From Clostridia bacterium (GTDB lineage: Bacteria; Bacillota; Clostridia; Oscillospirales; CAG-272), in contig JAGCNJ010000042.1 in NCBI GenBank assembly GCA_017646005.1, forward strand, positions 1-48,634: a stretch of 48,634 nt of DNA, in the 5' to 3' direction. The notes under the pieces were generated by a model. It was not told the origin of the DNA and did not search any database. It was given only the letters and a program-made list of their open reading frames with translations. This document shows, in pieces, positions 1-8,678 of the stretch. The stretch's first letter is position 1; each line of letters starts with the position of its first letter. A program made the position numbers and the translations under genes.

Positions 1-1
1 A

Positions 2-406
2 TATGGAGACCAGTGCGGTGTGTTGTCTGTTGATGCAAAGAGAGTAGGCGACCAGTATCGCGTATTTGCGCGCGGAGGCAGAGAGGATACGGGGCTTGAC
101 GCGCTTGAATGGATAAAGCGCGGAGTCGGCTCGGGTGCCGGTGAGATCGTGCTTAACTCGATCGATACCGACGGAGTTAAAAACGGCTTTGATATTGAAA
201 TGTTAATGGCTGTGACCGAGATTGTAAACGTACCTGTGATCGCATCGGGCGGAGCGGGTTGTATGGATGACTTCACACGTCTTTTCAAGAGCGTACCGGA
301 CGTTGATGCAGGACTTGCGGCATCGGTGTTCCACTTCGGTGAGGTGGATATAAAAAAGCTTAAAGAAGAGCTTCACAAAAACGGAATAAACGTAAGATTA
401 ATATAA
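2..406 (+). CDS. hisF: Imidazole glycerol phosphate synthase subunit HisF (3' part)
   Basis: HisF is the cyclase subunit of imidazole glycerol phosphate synthase. It joins PRFAR with ammonia from HisH to give IGP and AICAR in histidine biosynthesis. Only the C-terminal half is present and the frame is open from the window edge. Visible family motifs are SVDAKRV, the [17 protein letters not shown] segment, [14 protein letters not shown] (catalytic Asp region of the (beta/alpha)8 barrel), PVIASGGAG (phosphate-binding loop) and the ending [11 protein letters not shown]...INVRLI. It ends just before hisIE, so the window opens inside a his operon. The true start lies upstream of the window. Confidence 0.95.
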   Translation, partial: YGDQCGVLSVDAKRVGDQYRVFARGGREDTGLDALEWIKRGVGSGAGEIVLNSIDTDGVKNGFDIEMLMAVTEIVNVPVIASGGAGCMDDFTRLFKSVPDVDAGLAASVFHFGEVDIKKLKEELHKNGINVRLI

Positions 407-420
407 AATTGGAGATAGTT

Positions 421-1074
421 ATGATAGAGATTGAAAAGCTTAAATTTGACGAAAAGGGTCTTATCCCTGCAATAGTAGTTGATGCAGATACAAAAAAGGT
501 GCTTACACTCGCGTATATGAACCGCGAAAGCCTTGAAATTTCGATAGAAAAAAAGCTTACCTGCTTTTACAGCCGTTCACGCCAGAAGCTTTGGCTCAAG
601 GGTGAAACAAGCGGAAATTATCAGCATATAGTAAGTATTACGGCAGACTGTGATTACGATGCGCTTACAGTTCTTGTTAAAAAGGACGGCCCTGCATGCC
701 ATACAGGCGCAGACTCCTGCTTTAACGACGTTATATTTGAAAACGATGAGGCTGATGCATCTTTTTCGCTCGATGCACTTATGGAGCTTATCCGCGGAAG
801 AAAGACCGAAAAGAAAGAGGGCTCATACACGACCTATCTTTTTGAAAAGGGCATAGATAAGATACTTAAAAAGGTCGGAGAGGAATCGACTGAGGTCATT
901 ATCGCAGGCAAGGCAAACGATAAAAAGGAAACTGTCTACGAGATCGCTGATCTTACCTATCACATTATGGTAATGATGGTTGAAATGGGCATATCGATAG
1001 ATGACGTTATGAGCGAGCTTGCATCTCGCCATGTAATTGACAAAAAGGTTAAGCAGGAGAAGATGACAAAATGA
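421..1074 (+). CDS. hisI: Bifunctional phosphoribosyl-AMP cyclohydrolase / phosphoribosyl-ATP pyrophosphatase HisIE
   Basis: This fused enzyme does steps 2 and 3 of histidine synthesis: PR-ATP to PR-AMP (HisE part), then ring opening to ProFAR (HisI part). The HisI domain covers about residues 1-110, with [16 protein letters not shown] and the metal-binding DCDYDA...GPACHTG...SC cysteines. The HisE domain covers about 120-215, with the Mg-binding [12 protein letters not shown] helix and the EIADLTYH helix. I chose the ATG at 421 because GGAG at 411-414 sits 6 nt upstream; an in-frame TTG at 409 lies over the GGAG itself. The 3' end overlaps the next gene by an ATGA junction, which implies translational coupling. 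Confidence 0.95.
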   Translation: MIEIEKLKFDEKGLIPAIVVDADTKKVLTLAYMNRESLEISIEKKLTCFYSRSRQKLWLKGETSGNYQHIVSITADCDYDALTVLVKKDGPACHTGADSCFNDVIFENDEADASFSLDALMELIRGRKTEKKEGSYTTYLFEKGIDKILKKVGEESTEVIIAGKANDKKETVYEIADLTYHIMVMMVEMGISIDDVMSELASRHVIDKKVKQEKMTK

Positions 1075-1862
1075 GTGAGATATATAATCTCCATACGCAT
1101 ACCGTATACTGCGACGGTAAAGATACTCCCGAGGAGCTTGTGATCGAAGCGATAAACAAGGGAATGTCGGCTATTGGCTTTTCCGGCCATATGAACAGCT
1201 TTGACAGTGAGGTGTCGATGTCGCGCGAGGGCGAGGCAAGGTATCTTGAAGAAATAAATGCTCTCAAGGAAAAATATAAGGGTCAGATAAGGATACTTGC
1301 AGGCGTGGAGCGCGATTATTATGAAACCGAGCCTATGCTTGATTACGATTACGTGATAGGCTCTGTGCACTATTTTAAGATCGGCGACGAGTATATGTCT
1401 ATGGATCACAGCGTTCCTTTTTTTGAAAAGCTTCTTTCAGAGTGCGGTAATATCCGAGTGTTATGTGAGAATTATTTTTCGCTTATTGGAGATACTTTAA
1501 GTAAAATGACACCCGATATCATCGGTCATTTTGATTACCCCTGCAAGTTCAATGCAGGCGGTGTTTATTATGATGAGGATGATCCTGTGTATATAAAAAA
1601 TGCCACAGACGCGATGGAAAAGCTTTGCCACATTCCCTTTGAGGTAAATACGGGAGCGGGAGCTCGCGGATACAAAAACCATCCCTATCCGTCGATCCCA
1701 CTTCTTAAAAGGCTGAAGGATATGGGCGGCAGAGTAGTTTTTTCAAGCGACTGTCACAGCAAGGAAAATCTTGATTTCAGATATGACGACGCGCTTGAAT
1801 ATATACGCGCGGCAGGCTTTGAGCGTTTTTTAACGCTTGATGAGGTAAAACAATGGAAGTGA
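1071..1862 (+). CDS. hisK: Histidinol-phosphatase, PHP family
   Basis: A 263-residue PHP-type phosphatase that would dephosphorylate histidinol phosphate to histidinol, the penultimate precursor in the pathway. PHP metal-ligand motifs are in order: HTHT near residue 8, [27 protein letters not shown] and [10 protein letters not shown]. The length fits Bacillus HisJ/HisK-type enzymes. It starts inside the end of hisIE (ATGA overlap) and its own 3' end overlaps the following YitT gene by 10 bp, so all three should be co-transcribed and coupled. Family assignment is firm; histidinol phosphate as substrate is inferred from the his operon context. Confidence 0.9.
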   Translation: MSEIYNLHTHTVYCDGKDTPEELVIEAINKGMSAIGFSGHMNSFDSEVSMSREGEARYLEEINALKEKYKGQIRILAGVERDYYETEPMLDYDYVIGSVHYFKIGDEYMSMDHSVPFFEKLLSECGNIRVLCENYFSLIGDTLSKMTPDIIGHFDYPCKFNAGGVYYDEDDPVYIKNATDAMEKLCHIPFEVNTGAGARGYKNHPYPSIPLLKRLKDMGGRVVFSSDCHSKENLDFRYDDALEYIRAAGFERFLTLDEVKQWK

Positions 1863-2704
1863 AACCGCTTTTGATAAAAGCAAAAAATCATTTTTTCTTT
1901 GTGCTCGGTGCTGTAATGACCGCGCTTGCAATAAGCGTCTTTTATCTGCCGAATAAGATAGTAACCGGCGGGGTATCCGGCTTATCGACCATTCTTTTTC
2001 ATGTTTTTGAAATAGCCCCCGGTCTCACCTATTTTGTTGTTAACGCAATTTTGCTGCTTGTAGGCTTTAAGTATCTCGGACGGGATTTTGTTATAAAAAC
2101 GGTAGTCGGAGCGGGTCTTGTAACCGTTTTTGTACAGGTCTTTTCGTATCTGCCCGTGCTTACCGAGGATATAGTCCTCAACGTGGTATTCGGCTCGATC
2201 GTGTACGGCTTCGGTATAGGGCTTACGCTTATATCGGGGGGATCTACGGGCGGCACCGATATTTTGGGCAGGCTTATTCAGTATAAGCTTCCGAGTGTGC
2301 GTATCGGCAGTGCAATGCTTGTGTGCGATTTCGCCGTGATATTTACCTCTCTTCTGGTGTTTAAGAATATTGAGCTTGCCATGTACGGTATTATTGCCTT
2401 GGTAGCATCAAGCGTTTCAATAAACTTCTTGATACGTGCGCTTAACGTATCCAAGCTTGCATTTGTTATTACGACAAAAAAGGAACTCTCCAAGCAGCTT
2501 GTAAGCACCTCTCCGAGAGGTGTTACGGTCGTTGACGTTATCGGAGGATATACGGGAGTTGAAAAGCTTATGCTTATATGCGCACTTAAGGCAAAGGAAA
2601 CTCCAAGCTTTCAGGCGAGAGTGCTTGCGGTCGACCCGGAAGCATTTATAATCTTTTCGGAATCCGAGCAGATAGTCGGCAACGGCTTTTACGTATACAG
2701 ATAA
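1853..2704 (+). CDS. YitT family membrane protein (DUF161 + DUF2179)
   Basis: A 283-residue integral membrane protein of the YitT family. Several hydrophobic segments fill about residues 10-200, including the family signature FYLPNKIVTGGVSGLSTILFH near the N-terminus and GGSTGGTDILGRL in the middle. A soluble C-terminal DUF2179 domain covers about 215-283 (RGVTVVDVIGGYTG...AVDPEAFIIFSESEQIVGNGF). The start is set by GAGGT 6-10 nt upstream. It overlaps the histidinol phosphatase gene by 10 bp. No transport substrate is established for the family. The his-operon position could simply be read-through economy or may hint at amino-acid related transport; I cannot tell which. Confidence 0.88.
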   Translation: MEVKPLLIKAKNHFFFVLGAVMTALAISVFYLPNKIVTGGVSGLSTILFHVFEIAPGLTYFVVNAILLLVGFKYLGRDFVIKTVVGAGLVTVFVQVFSYLPVLTEDIVLNVVFGSIVYGFGIGLTLISGGSTGGTDILGRLIQYKLPSVRIGSAMLVCDFAVIFTSLLVFKNIELAMYGIIALVASSVSINFLIRALNVSKLAFVITTKKELSKQLVSTSPRGVTVVDVIGGYTGVEKLMLICALKAKETPSFQARVLAVDPEAFIIFSESEQIVGNGFYVYR

Positions 2705-2706
2705 AT

Positions 2707-2741
2707 AATGACCGATACGTTTTTTATACGCATCGGTCATT
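2707..2741. terminator. Bidirectional hairpin between convergent yitT and HAD genes
   Basis: A 10-bp perfect stem (AATGACCGAT / ATCGGTCATT) is extended inward by a further 3 bp after one mismatch. It lies between the stop codons at 2704 and 2747. The U-tracts are short on both strands, so it may be a modest terminator for either direction. Confidence 0.65.
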
Positions 2742-2746
2742 GTTTG

Positions 2747-3454
2747 TTAAATATTCTCTATAAACCTGATAAGAGCGTTAAAATCTCCGTGAGGATATAC
2801 CGATATGTCGGTGTTGTTTTTGTTTATAAGGTCGTTTGTCAAGAGAAATACGCTCATTCCAAGCCTTTGTGCTATCATATCCTCACCCACGTCGTTTCCG
2901 ACCATAAGGCACTCATCGGCATTTACTCCGAGCTTGGCGAGTATCTCAACGTAATAATCGGGATTGGGCTTGCAGTAGTGCGAGTTGTCGTAGGTGGTGA
3001 TAAGCTCAAAATCGGATGCATCAAGCCCAGCCCAACGCACGCGCGCCTGTGTAGCGGCGGGAGGGAAGAGAGGGTTTGTTGCAAGCGCTATCCTTTTGCC
3101 TTTTTTCTTCAATACGCGTATTACTTTAGGCGCAAGCTCGTTTTTACTGCAAACCTCTTTGACTTCATCGAATTCATTTCTGTAAAAATCGTCAAATACC
3201 GGCGTATGCTCAAGCGATCTTTTTCCGAATACCGAAACGAAGTGATCCCAGAAAACCTCTTCGTTGGTGCGCTTGCCGTCGTTTTTGACCATTAATACCG
3301 TTCCGTCCCAGATTGCCTTTATGAGCTTTTCGCTGTCATATCCGTAGGGAATAAGCTTTTTTGCAAGCCTTGAAAAATATGCGTTTACAAAGCTTTCCTG
3401 TGTGAGCGAAAGAAGCGTCCCGTCAAGATCGAATAATACTGTATTTATACTCAT
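2747..3454 (-). CDS. HAD-superfamily hydrolase (phosphatase, subfamily IA type)
   Basis: A 235-residue haloacid dehalogenase-like hydrolase, probably a cytosolic small-molecule phosphatase. Motif I is FDLDGT (nucleophile Asp9, Asp11), motif II is the ALATNP region, motif III the Lys in CKPNPDYY, and motif IV VGNDVGEDM. A helical cap lies between motifs I and II. AAGGAG precedes the ATG at 3454 by a good spacing. It is the last gene of the marR-degV-fakA run, 15 bp downstream of fakA. The substrate cannot be inferred from sequence; the fatty-acid operon context is only suggestive. Confidence 0.85.
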   Translation of the reverse strand: MSINTVLFDLDGTLLSLTQESFVNAYFSRLAKKLIPYGYDSEKLIKAIWDGTVLMVKNDGKRTNEEVFWDHFVSVFGKRSLEHTPVFDDFYRNEFDEVKEVCSKNELAPKVIRVLKKKGKRIALATNPLFPPAATQARVRWAGLDASDFELITTYDNSHYCKPNPDYYVEILAKLGVNADECLMVGNDVGEDMIAQRLGMSVFLLTNDLINKNNTDISVYPHGDFNALIRFIENI

Positions 3455-3469
3455 TTATAACTCCTTGAA

Positions 3470-5167
3470 TTATTCTGCAACAAAGATAAAGGGATAAATT
3501 TCCTGCCCGCCGTCGTTAAAGTAGATCTCGGCATCAGGACATTTTTCTGTGATACCCTTTTCAAGTAAGGCTCTGTCCTCTTCGCTTGCGTCCTTACCGC
3601 AGAATACTGTAAGCATAAACTTGTCGGGCGAATCAAGAAGCCTTGAAGCAAGCTTTACCGCGGCATTTGTTCTGTCCTTTTCGGAAATTACAATTTCTTT
3701 TTCGATAATGCCGATGGTGTCGCCCTTGTATATAAGAACGCCGTTTATCTTCGCATCTCTTATAGAAGGCGCAATATAACCCGAGGTAACGCGTTTCATT
3801 GCTTCAACAGCACATGTCACTACCTGATCAGGTGTTTCCGCATCAAAATCAAGTGATGCCAAAGCGGCGTATCCCGAGCCGATATTCTTGCTGGGGATAA
3901 CGTGGATCTTTGATCTTGTATAGAGAAGAGCCGCCTGTCTTGCCGCTAAAAGAATGTTTGAGTTGTTGGGGAATACAAAGATGTTTTCGGCAGGTATTCT
4001 GTCGAAAGCATCGAGGAAATCGTGGGTCGAGGGATTTTGTGTCTGACCGCCTTCTACGATCTCGTCGCATCCGAGCTCCTTGAACAGGCTTGATATGCCT
4101 TCGCCGTTGCTTACTGCAACAACACCGTATTTCTTTGTGTTTTCAAGAACGACAGGTTTCTTTTCTTCAGCCTTTTCTTCTTCAAGATCGGTATGCTGAA
4201 CCGACATATTTTCGATCTTTACAGTAAGGAAATCACCGAACACAAGGCAATAGGCAAGCACTTTATCGGGGTTAAAGGTGTGAACGTGCACCTTTACGAT
4301 GCTGTCATTTTTGAAAGCAACGATAGAGTCGCCGATTCCGCTTAAAAATTCCTTTAATTCTTCAATATCAAATTCATCGATATTGGTCTTGGCGCTTCTG
4401 AGCTGAAGGAGAAATTCTGTACAATACCCGTATTTCATTTCGCTGTCCGCACCAAACGAGGTGTTTAATGCCGCGGTCTTAGCGGGGGAGCTTTCGATCT
4501 TTGCGCTTTCGTCGGTTATTTCCTCGCCGTTTAATACGCGTGCAAGACCGTCTATAATGTAAAGAAGTCCGGCACCGCCGCTGTCGACAACTCCTGCCTC
4601 GCGAAGCACGGGAAGTATGTCGGGTGTGCGGTCAAGTGACGCGCGCATTTCTGAAAGAAGATCGGCAAAAAAATCGTTTACAGATGAGTCTTCATCAACA
4701 CGGCTTGACGCGTATTCAACGCCCTCGCGTGCAACTGTAAGAATAGTTCCCTCAGTTGGGGTCATAACCGATGAATATGCCTGCTTTACACCAAGCTCAA
4801 AGGCATCTGCAAGAGTCTTTGCATCTGCTTCGCTTACAGTCGAAAGTCCCTTTGCTATTCCTGCAAAAAACTGCGAAAGAATAACGCCCGAATTTCCGCG
4901 TGCTCCCAAAAGCATACCGCGGGAAGCGGTGTTCATAGCCTCGCTTACATCATCGGTATCAATAGCGGAAACCGCCATAATACCGCCCTCTACGGTCCTG
5001 CGCATGTTGTCGCCCGTGTCACCATCGGGAACAGGGAATACGTTTAATCTGTTGACCTCATCGGCATTGGCTTTAAGCAAGCCCGCACCGCCGATTATCA
5101 TATCCTTGAGCAATCTTCCGCCTATCTTCAAGCAAGGCGAAGCTGTGTTTTTTTGTATATTAAGCAT
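3470..5167 (-). CDS. fakA: Fatty acid kinase catalytic subunit FakA-like (DAK2/DhaL domain)
   Basis: FakA transfers phosphate from ATP to FakB-bound exogenous fatty acids, giving acyl-phosphate for PlsX/PlsY phospholipid synthesis. The 565-residue length fits the YloV/FakA family. The N-terminal DhaL-like kinase domain (about 1-210) carries the metal/ATP-binding motif NVFPVPDGDTGDNM (residues 42-55), RGNSGVILSQFFAG and VVDSGGAGLLYI. A middle domain and a DegV-like C-terminal domain (about 340-565, with FVFPNNSNILLAARQA and DTIGIIE) follow. It is directly preceded by a DegV/FakB gene (28 bp gap), which strengthens the assignment over a generic DAK2 protein. Start ATG at 5167; AAGGAG lies rather far upstream, so an alternative nearby start is possible. 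Confidence 0.85.
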   Translation of the reverse strand: MLNIQKNTASPCLKIGGRLLKDMIIGGAGLLKANADEVNRLNVFPVPDGDTGDNMRRTVEGGIMAVSAIDTDDVSEAMNTASRGMLLGARGNSGVILSQFFAGIAKGLSTVSEADAKTLADAFELGVKQAYSSVMTPTEGTILTVAREGVEYASSRVDEDSSVNDFFADLLSEMRASLDRTPDILPVLREAGVVDSGGAGLLYIIDGLARVLNGEEITDESAKIESSPAKTAALNTSFGADSEMKYGYCTEFLLQLRSAKTNIDEFDIEELKEFLSGIGDSIVAFKNDSIVKVHVHTFNPDKVLAYCLVFGDFLTVKIENMSVQHTDLEEEKAEEKKPVVLENTKKYGVVAVSNGEGISSLFKELGCDEIVEGGQTQNPSTHDFLDAFDRIPAENIFVFPNNSNILLAARQAALLYTRSKIHVIPSKNIGSGYAALASLDFDAETPDQVVTCAVEAMKRVTSGYIAPSIRDAKINGVLIYKGDTIGIIEKEIVISEKDRTNAAVKLASRLLDSPDKFMLTVFCGKDASEEDRALLEKGITEKCPDAEIYFNDGGQEIYPFIFVAE

Positions 5168-5195
5168 TGACCTGTAGTCTCCTTATATTTTGTAA

Positions 5196-6062
5196 TTATC
5201 TTTCTTTGCCAAGGAAGAATAATACGAGTGTGCCGGGACCGGTGTGAGCACCGATTACCGGACCGATGTCTGTAATAAATTCAACATCAACTCCGTGAGC
5301 CTGCTTAAGAGCCTCTGCGAGCTTTTCAGCTTCGTCAAGGCAATCGCTGTGCGATATTGCTACAGGGCCGTTTGCGGGGTCGATCGCAGTTGTTGCGTAC
5401 TTTTCCATAAGCAGGTTTACCGCATTTCTTCTTCCGCGAACCTTGCCTACGTTTTCAAGATGACCTTCATTGTCAACTGTGATTATCGGCTTGATTCCGA
5501 GCGTGTTGCCGACAAATGCCACAGTTGGGCTTATACGTCCGCCGCGCTTGAGATATACGAGGTCATCAACCGTTACCCAATGGCAGATGTTAAGCTTTAT
5601 GCTTTCGATATATTCCGCAACCGCTTCAATGCTTTCGCCCTCAGCCTGCTTTTTGGCGGCGAGACATACAAGAAGACCTTCGCCTGCGGAGCCTGCAAGA
5701 GTATCTACAACGATTATCTTGCGTTCGGGATATTTTTCCTTTAACCCCTCGGCAGCAATTCTGCCCGAATTATATGTCGTGCTGAGTCCGGATGAAAAAC
5801 CGATGTAGAGAATGTCGTTTCCTTCTGCAAGAATTTTTTCAAATTCTCGCGAAAACACTTCGCTGTTTACAGCGGATGTTTTTGCAACACCTCCTGCACG
5901 CATCTTGTTATAGAAGGTGGTTATATCCATATCCTCGTTGGAGTATTCGGTAGGCGAATCATTGAAGTGGAAAGTAAGACAGCTGTACTTTACTCCCCAT
6001 TTGCTTAAAAGCTCAGGCTTTACATCACAAGCCGAGTCGGTGTAGATCACGAATTTGTTCAT
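5196..6062 (-). CDS. DegV family fatty-acid-binding protein (FakB-like)
   Basis: A 288-residue DegV-fold protein. DegV/FakB proteins bind a fatty acid in a buried pocket and present the carboxylate to FakA. Visible family motifs are YTDSACD at residues 7-13, KTSAVNSEVF, the GFSSGLSTTY loop near residue 90, VDTLAGSAGEGLL, LKRGGRISP and the C-terminal GPVIGAHTGPGTLVLFF. AAGGAG precedes the ATG at 6062. It sits 28 bp upstream of fakA and 42 bp downstream of the MarR gene in one operon. FakB function is inferred from fold plus the adjacent kinase; chain-length preference cannot be read. Confidence 0.85.
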   Translation of the reverse strand: MNKFVIYTDSACDVKPELLSKWGVKYSCLTFHFNDSPTEYSNEDMDITTFYNKMRAGGVAKTSAVNSEVFSREFEKILAEGNDILYIGFSSGLSTTYNSGRIAAEGLKEKYPERKIIVVDTLAGSAGEGLLVCLAAKKQAEGESIEAVAEYIESIKLNICHWVTVDDLVYLKRGGRISPTVAFVGNTLGIKPIITVDNEGHLENVGKVRGRRNAVNLLMEKYATTAIDPANGPVAISHSDCLDEAEKLAEALKQAHGVDVEFITDIGPVIGAHTGPGTLVLFFLGKER

Positions 6063-6104
6063 ACTGTTCTCCTTATAGTTTATATCAAAAATCAGGTTTT
6101 ATGT

Positions 6105-6542
6105 TTATCTTACAACAGAGCTTTCGATTTTGCTTACAAGTCTTACAAATGCTTCGGCATCACCGGTGCCGATAATGTTTATGATCTTTTGTGCCAGTGA
6201 TAAGGAGTGATTGTGTACAACAAGATATTCCTTTAAGTTTTCTGGAACGCATCTTACGTATACGACTCTGCGGTCACCGTCGCTTTCGCATCGTTCAAGC
6301 AAACCCTTGTTTTCAAGCGAATTGACAGTCCTGTTTACAAGAGATTTCAACATTTGTGTCTTAGTCGTTATTTCTTTAAGTGAAATAAGACCGACGCCGT
6401 CTTCCTTGTACCTGTTATATAACAGTCGCATAACAGTTGCCTCGTTATATTGAAGCCCCTTTGTCATACGTGTGTTTTTTATTATTCCCGAAAGCTTCAC
6501 CCATGCTTCCAGAAGCTGTTCGGGTTGTATCTTTTCCTGCAC
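6105..6542 (-). CDS. MarR family transcriptional regulator, first gene of the fak operon
   Basis: A 145-residue winged-helix MarR-type regulator. The DNA-binding region is about residues 45-105 (ISLKEITTKTQMLKSLVNRTVNSLENKGLLER...DGDRRVVYVRC), flanked by dimerisation helices. The start is a GTG at 6542, chosen for the strong AAAGGAGGT about 7 nt upstream. It heads the degV-fakA-HAD operon and a perfect palindrome lies over its own transcription start. MarR-type FabT controls fatty-acid genes in streptococci, so a lipid-responsive autorepressor is a reasonable inference. The ligand is unknown. Confidence 0.85.
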   Translation of the reverse strand: MQEKIQPEQLLEAWVKLSGIIKNTRMTKGLQYNEATVMRLLYNRYKEDGVGLISLKEITTKTQMLKSLVNRTVNSLENKGLLERCESDGDRRVVYVRCVPENLKEYLVVHNHSLSLAQKIINIIGTGDAEAFVRLVSKIESSVVR

Positions 6543-6561
6543 GGGCGCACCTCCTTTGAAA

Positions 6562-6576
6562 GTTCACTTTGTGAAC
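6562..6576. promoter_or_regulatory. Candidate MarR operator, perfect 6-3-6 inverted repeat
   Basis: GTTCAC-TTT-GTGAAC lies between the -10 box and the ribosome binding site of the marR gene. It occupies roughly +1 to +15 of the predicted transcript, a classical repressor position. Assignment to this MarR protein is inference from location and symmetry. Confidence 0.6.
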
Positions 6577-6583
6577 CAATTAT

Positions 6584-6612
6584 ATTATACATTAATTATG
6601 TGGATTTGTCAA
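6584..6612 (-). promoter_or_regulatory. Consensus sigma-A promoter of the marR-degV-fakA-HAD operon
   Basis: On the minus strand TTGACA (6612-6607) and TATAAT (6589-6584) are both perfect consensus hexamers with exactly 17 nt between them. Such a strong promoter next to a palindrome fits tight repression. Confidence 0.85.
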
Positions 6613-6665
6613 TAGTCCGGACATATTTGGAACAAACGGTTTGTCAATATATTTTTCAATTTATA

Positions 6666-6694
6666 TTGCAATTCTGTGTATTCTGTGCTATCAT
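6666..6694 (+). promoter_or_regulatory. Predicted promoter of the Asp-box protein gene
   Basis: TTGCAA (6666-6671) and TATCAT (6689-6694) are separated by 17 nt, about 30 nt before the start codon. A small inverted repeat, ACAAAC-G-GTTTGT (6632-6644), lies just upstream and could be a regulator site, but it is short. Confidence 0.5.
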
Positions 6695-6723
6695 ATCATT
6701 GATGATGATCAAGGAGGTATCCT

Positions 6724-8490
6724 ATGTTTTCATATATTGAAAAGATCGCTTCGCTTATGAGTGAGGCTGACAAAAATGAATATAAGCGCATATTCGAGCC
6801 GCGCGTGGTCGCTGTGCCGCCGGCAGATTCGCGCAGAGACGTATGCGTATGTGCTGACGGCGAGATACGCGCTTACGGCGCAAGGGATAAAAAGGTGCCG
6901 TTTATCGATGAATCCGGTGTCAGAACATATATTGCATCGCGCGACGGAGGGCTCAGCTGGAAGGAATATGTGGCAGATCCCGACGATATCGGTGCCTGCG
7001 TAAAAATCCCGTGGACGGGAAGATATATAACCATCAAGGGCAGAATTGAGGACGATCAGTATGGCGCACGCGGCAAAGGAAGCCGTTATTTTTCGGATAT
7101 CGGACCCGGTGACACCGATCCGGAGGTTGCGCTTATACCCGATATCAAGATATCCCTTGATAATTTCCAACCGTATTGCGACGTGGTGTCACGCAAGATA
7201 TTCTGTCCTGCATACCATATAGACATGAACGGCGGATATCATTTGAAGATGCTCGTGTCCGAGGATGACGGCGTAAGCTTTAAGTGCATAGAGTTTCCCG
7301 AAATCCCGCGTTTTGAAATGAAATGGCCGCATAAGAGCATAAGATGGGAAAATAACGGCGCGGAGCCATCTGTTACAAGGCTTAAAAACGGACCGCTATG
7401 GATGATAATCCGCACCTCGCACGACTATATGTATGAGTCCTTCTCATACGATAACGGTGAAACCTGGTCAGCTCCCGCACCGAGCAGATTCCATCTTACC
7501 CTGACAACACCGTATCCGTTAACGTTGTCGGACGGACGCACAATATTATTTTGGAACAACACCCAACCGCTTCCCGAATTTGACAAGGATGAATATCTGC
7601 CGCCTATAGAAAACGGCACCAAACTCGGATTTGGCGAGGATGTGTTTACAAACCGCGACGTTTCGCATTGTGCCATAACCGAGGACGGAGGTAAGAGTTT
7701 TATAGGCTGCCGTGAGCTTATAAGAAGCCCTATCAGAAATTCGGTCTATTACCGCGCTGTGGGAGACGAATATTCAAGCAACGATAAAAGTGTTCATCAG
7801 TTCCAGGCGATAGAACTTCCGTATGGCAAAGTGCTTGTGTCTGTAGGACAGAATACTGCATCACGAAAGCTTGTTATATTTGACGTCAACTGGCTTTATG
7901 AAAAAGAGTGCCGTGAAACCTTCAGAAAAGGTCTTGAAAACGTAACTACTCACGGCTTTATAAGAGGCTATTGTGAATCTCATAAAAACGAGGGCCCCGG
8001 TCACTGTCAATGGAACAGAGTAAGCACGGTTTATCCGATGCCCGATCCGGCAGGCGGTGCACGCCGAGAGGTTCAGCAGTTTGTATATAACGATGACCCT
8101 CGACTTATAAGCGGTCTTTCGGGTATGACCTGGAACTATCCAGCATCTGACACGGGACATATCGAGCTTGAGGTTTACCGCGCAAAAGCAGGACTCAGAA
8201 TAAGCCTTTGCGATATGTGGATAAATCCTACAGACGATACGGCGTATCATTTCGCGAAATTCACCTTTGAAGCAAATGAGAGCGTGCTTCCCGAAAAGAA
8301 GTGGGTAACGCTCTGCCTCGATTTTGATGTAAAGAAGGGCCTGCTTGAATACAGTATTGACGGAAACAAGCTCGGTGAGAGCAAGCTTCAGAGCGAAGCT
8401 CCGATAGGGCTGTCCTATCTCCATTTGCAGACACTTGCTCGAGAGCGCGATTTTGAGGGAAGCTTTATCCGCGAGCTGAAAAAGCTGTAA
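6724..8490 (+). CDS. Asp-box / BNR-repeat protein (sialidase-fold hydrolase-like), cytosolic
   Basis: A 588-residue protein with at least four Asp-box-like repeats: SRDGGLSW near residue 72, SEDDGVSF near 179, SYDNGETW near 241 and TEDGGKSF near 319. These mark a six-bladed beta-propeller of the sialidase superfamily. The last ~130 residues (from about DPRLISGLSG) look like a beta-sandwich of the concanavalin/LamG type, with CLDFDVKKGLLEYSIDGNKLGES. There is no signal peptide or membrane segment, so it probably acts on an imported sugar inside the cell. AAGGAGGT precedes the ATG. No sialic-acid catabolism genes are nearby, so sialidase activity should not be assumed; another glycosidase or lyase activity is equally possible. 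Confidence 0.75.
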   Translation: MFSYIEKIASLMSEADKNEYKRIFEPRVVAVPPADSRRDVCVCADGEIRAYGARDKKVPFIDESGVRTYIASRDGGLSWKEYVADPDDIGACVKIPWTGRYITIKGRIEDDQYGARGKGSRYFSDIGPGDTDPEVALIPDIKISLDNFQPYCDVVSRKIFCPAYHIDMNGGYHLKMLVSEDDGVSFKCIEFPEIPRFEMKWPHKSIRWENNGAEPSVTRLKNGPLWMIIRTSHDYMYESFSYDNGETWSAPAPSRFHLTLTTPYPLTLSDGRTILFWNNTQPLPEFDKDEYLPPIENGTKLGFGEDVFTNRDVSHCAITEDGGKSFIGCRELIRSPIRNSVYYRAVGDEYSSNDKSVHQFQAIELPYGKVLVSVGQNTASRKLVIFDVNWLYEKECRETFRKGLENVTTHGFIRGYCESHKNEGPGHCQWNRVSTVYPMPDPAGGARREVQQFVYNDDPRLISGLSGMTWNYPASDTGHIELEVYRAKAGLRISLCDMWINPTDDTAYHFAKFTFEANESVLPEKKWVTLCLDFDVKKGLLEYSIDGNKLGESKLQSEAPIGLSYLHLQTLARERDFEGSFIRELKKL

Positions 8491-8515
8491 ATCCTTGTAA
8501 ATTAAGTAAATTCTA

Positions 8516-8559
8516 CCCACGGTAGAGTCGTAAACCAAGACTCTACCGTGGGCTTTTTC
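8516..8559 (+). terminator. Strong intrinsic terminator after the Asp-box gene
   Basis: A 13-bp stem, CCCACGGTAGAGT paired with ACTCTACCGTGGG, is followed by CTTTTTCTTT, 26 nt after the stop codon. Confidence 0.9.
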
Positions 8560-8589
8560 TTTAGTGTACCACGAAAACGCGACTGTAGG

Positions 8590-8616
8590 TTTACTTTTGA
8601 GCGTAAAGGGTATAAT
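8590..8616 (+). promoter_or_regulatory. Probable promoter of the 32-residue peptide gene
   Basis: A perfect TATAAT at 8611-8616 is preceded by a weak -35 (TTTACT at 8590-8595, spacing 15, or GTTTAC with spacing 16). It lies after the terminator of the upstream gene and about 60 nt before the small ORF, so the peptide has its own transcript. Confidence 0.5.
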
Positions 8617-8678
8617 ATAAATACGTAAGGCGCGTATGGCGCAACAGTGAAACAGTGTTTATATAAGGAGAAAGTGTT

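Noticed and set aside
2708..3295. 195-codon plus-strand frame after yitT
   Set aside because: Antisense to a HAD gene with all four motifs, and it begins inside the bidirectional terminator.
7861..8538. 225-codon minus-strand frame opposite the Asp-box gene end
   Set aside because: Runs across the intrinsic terminator, with no ribosome binding site and no known domain.
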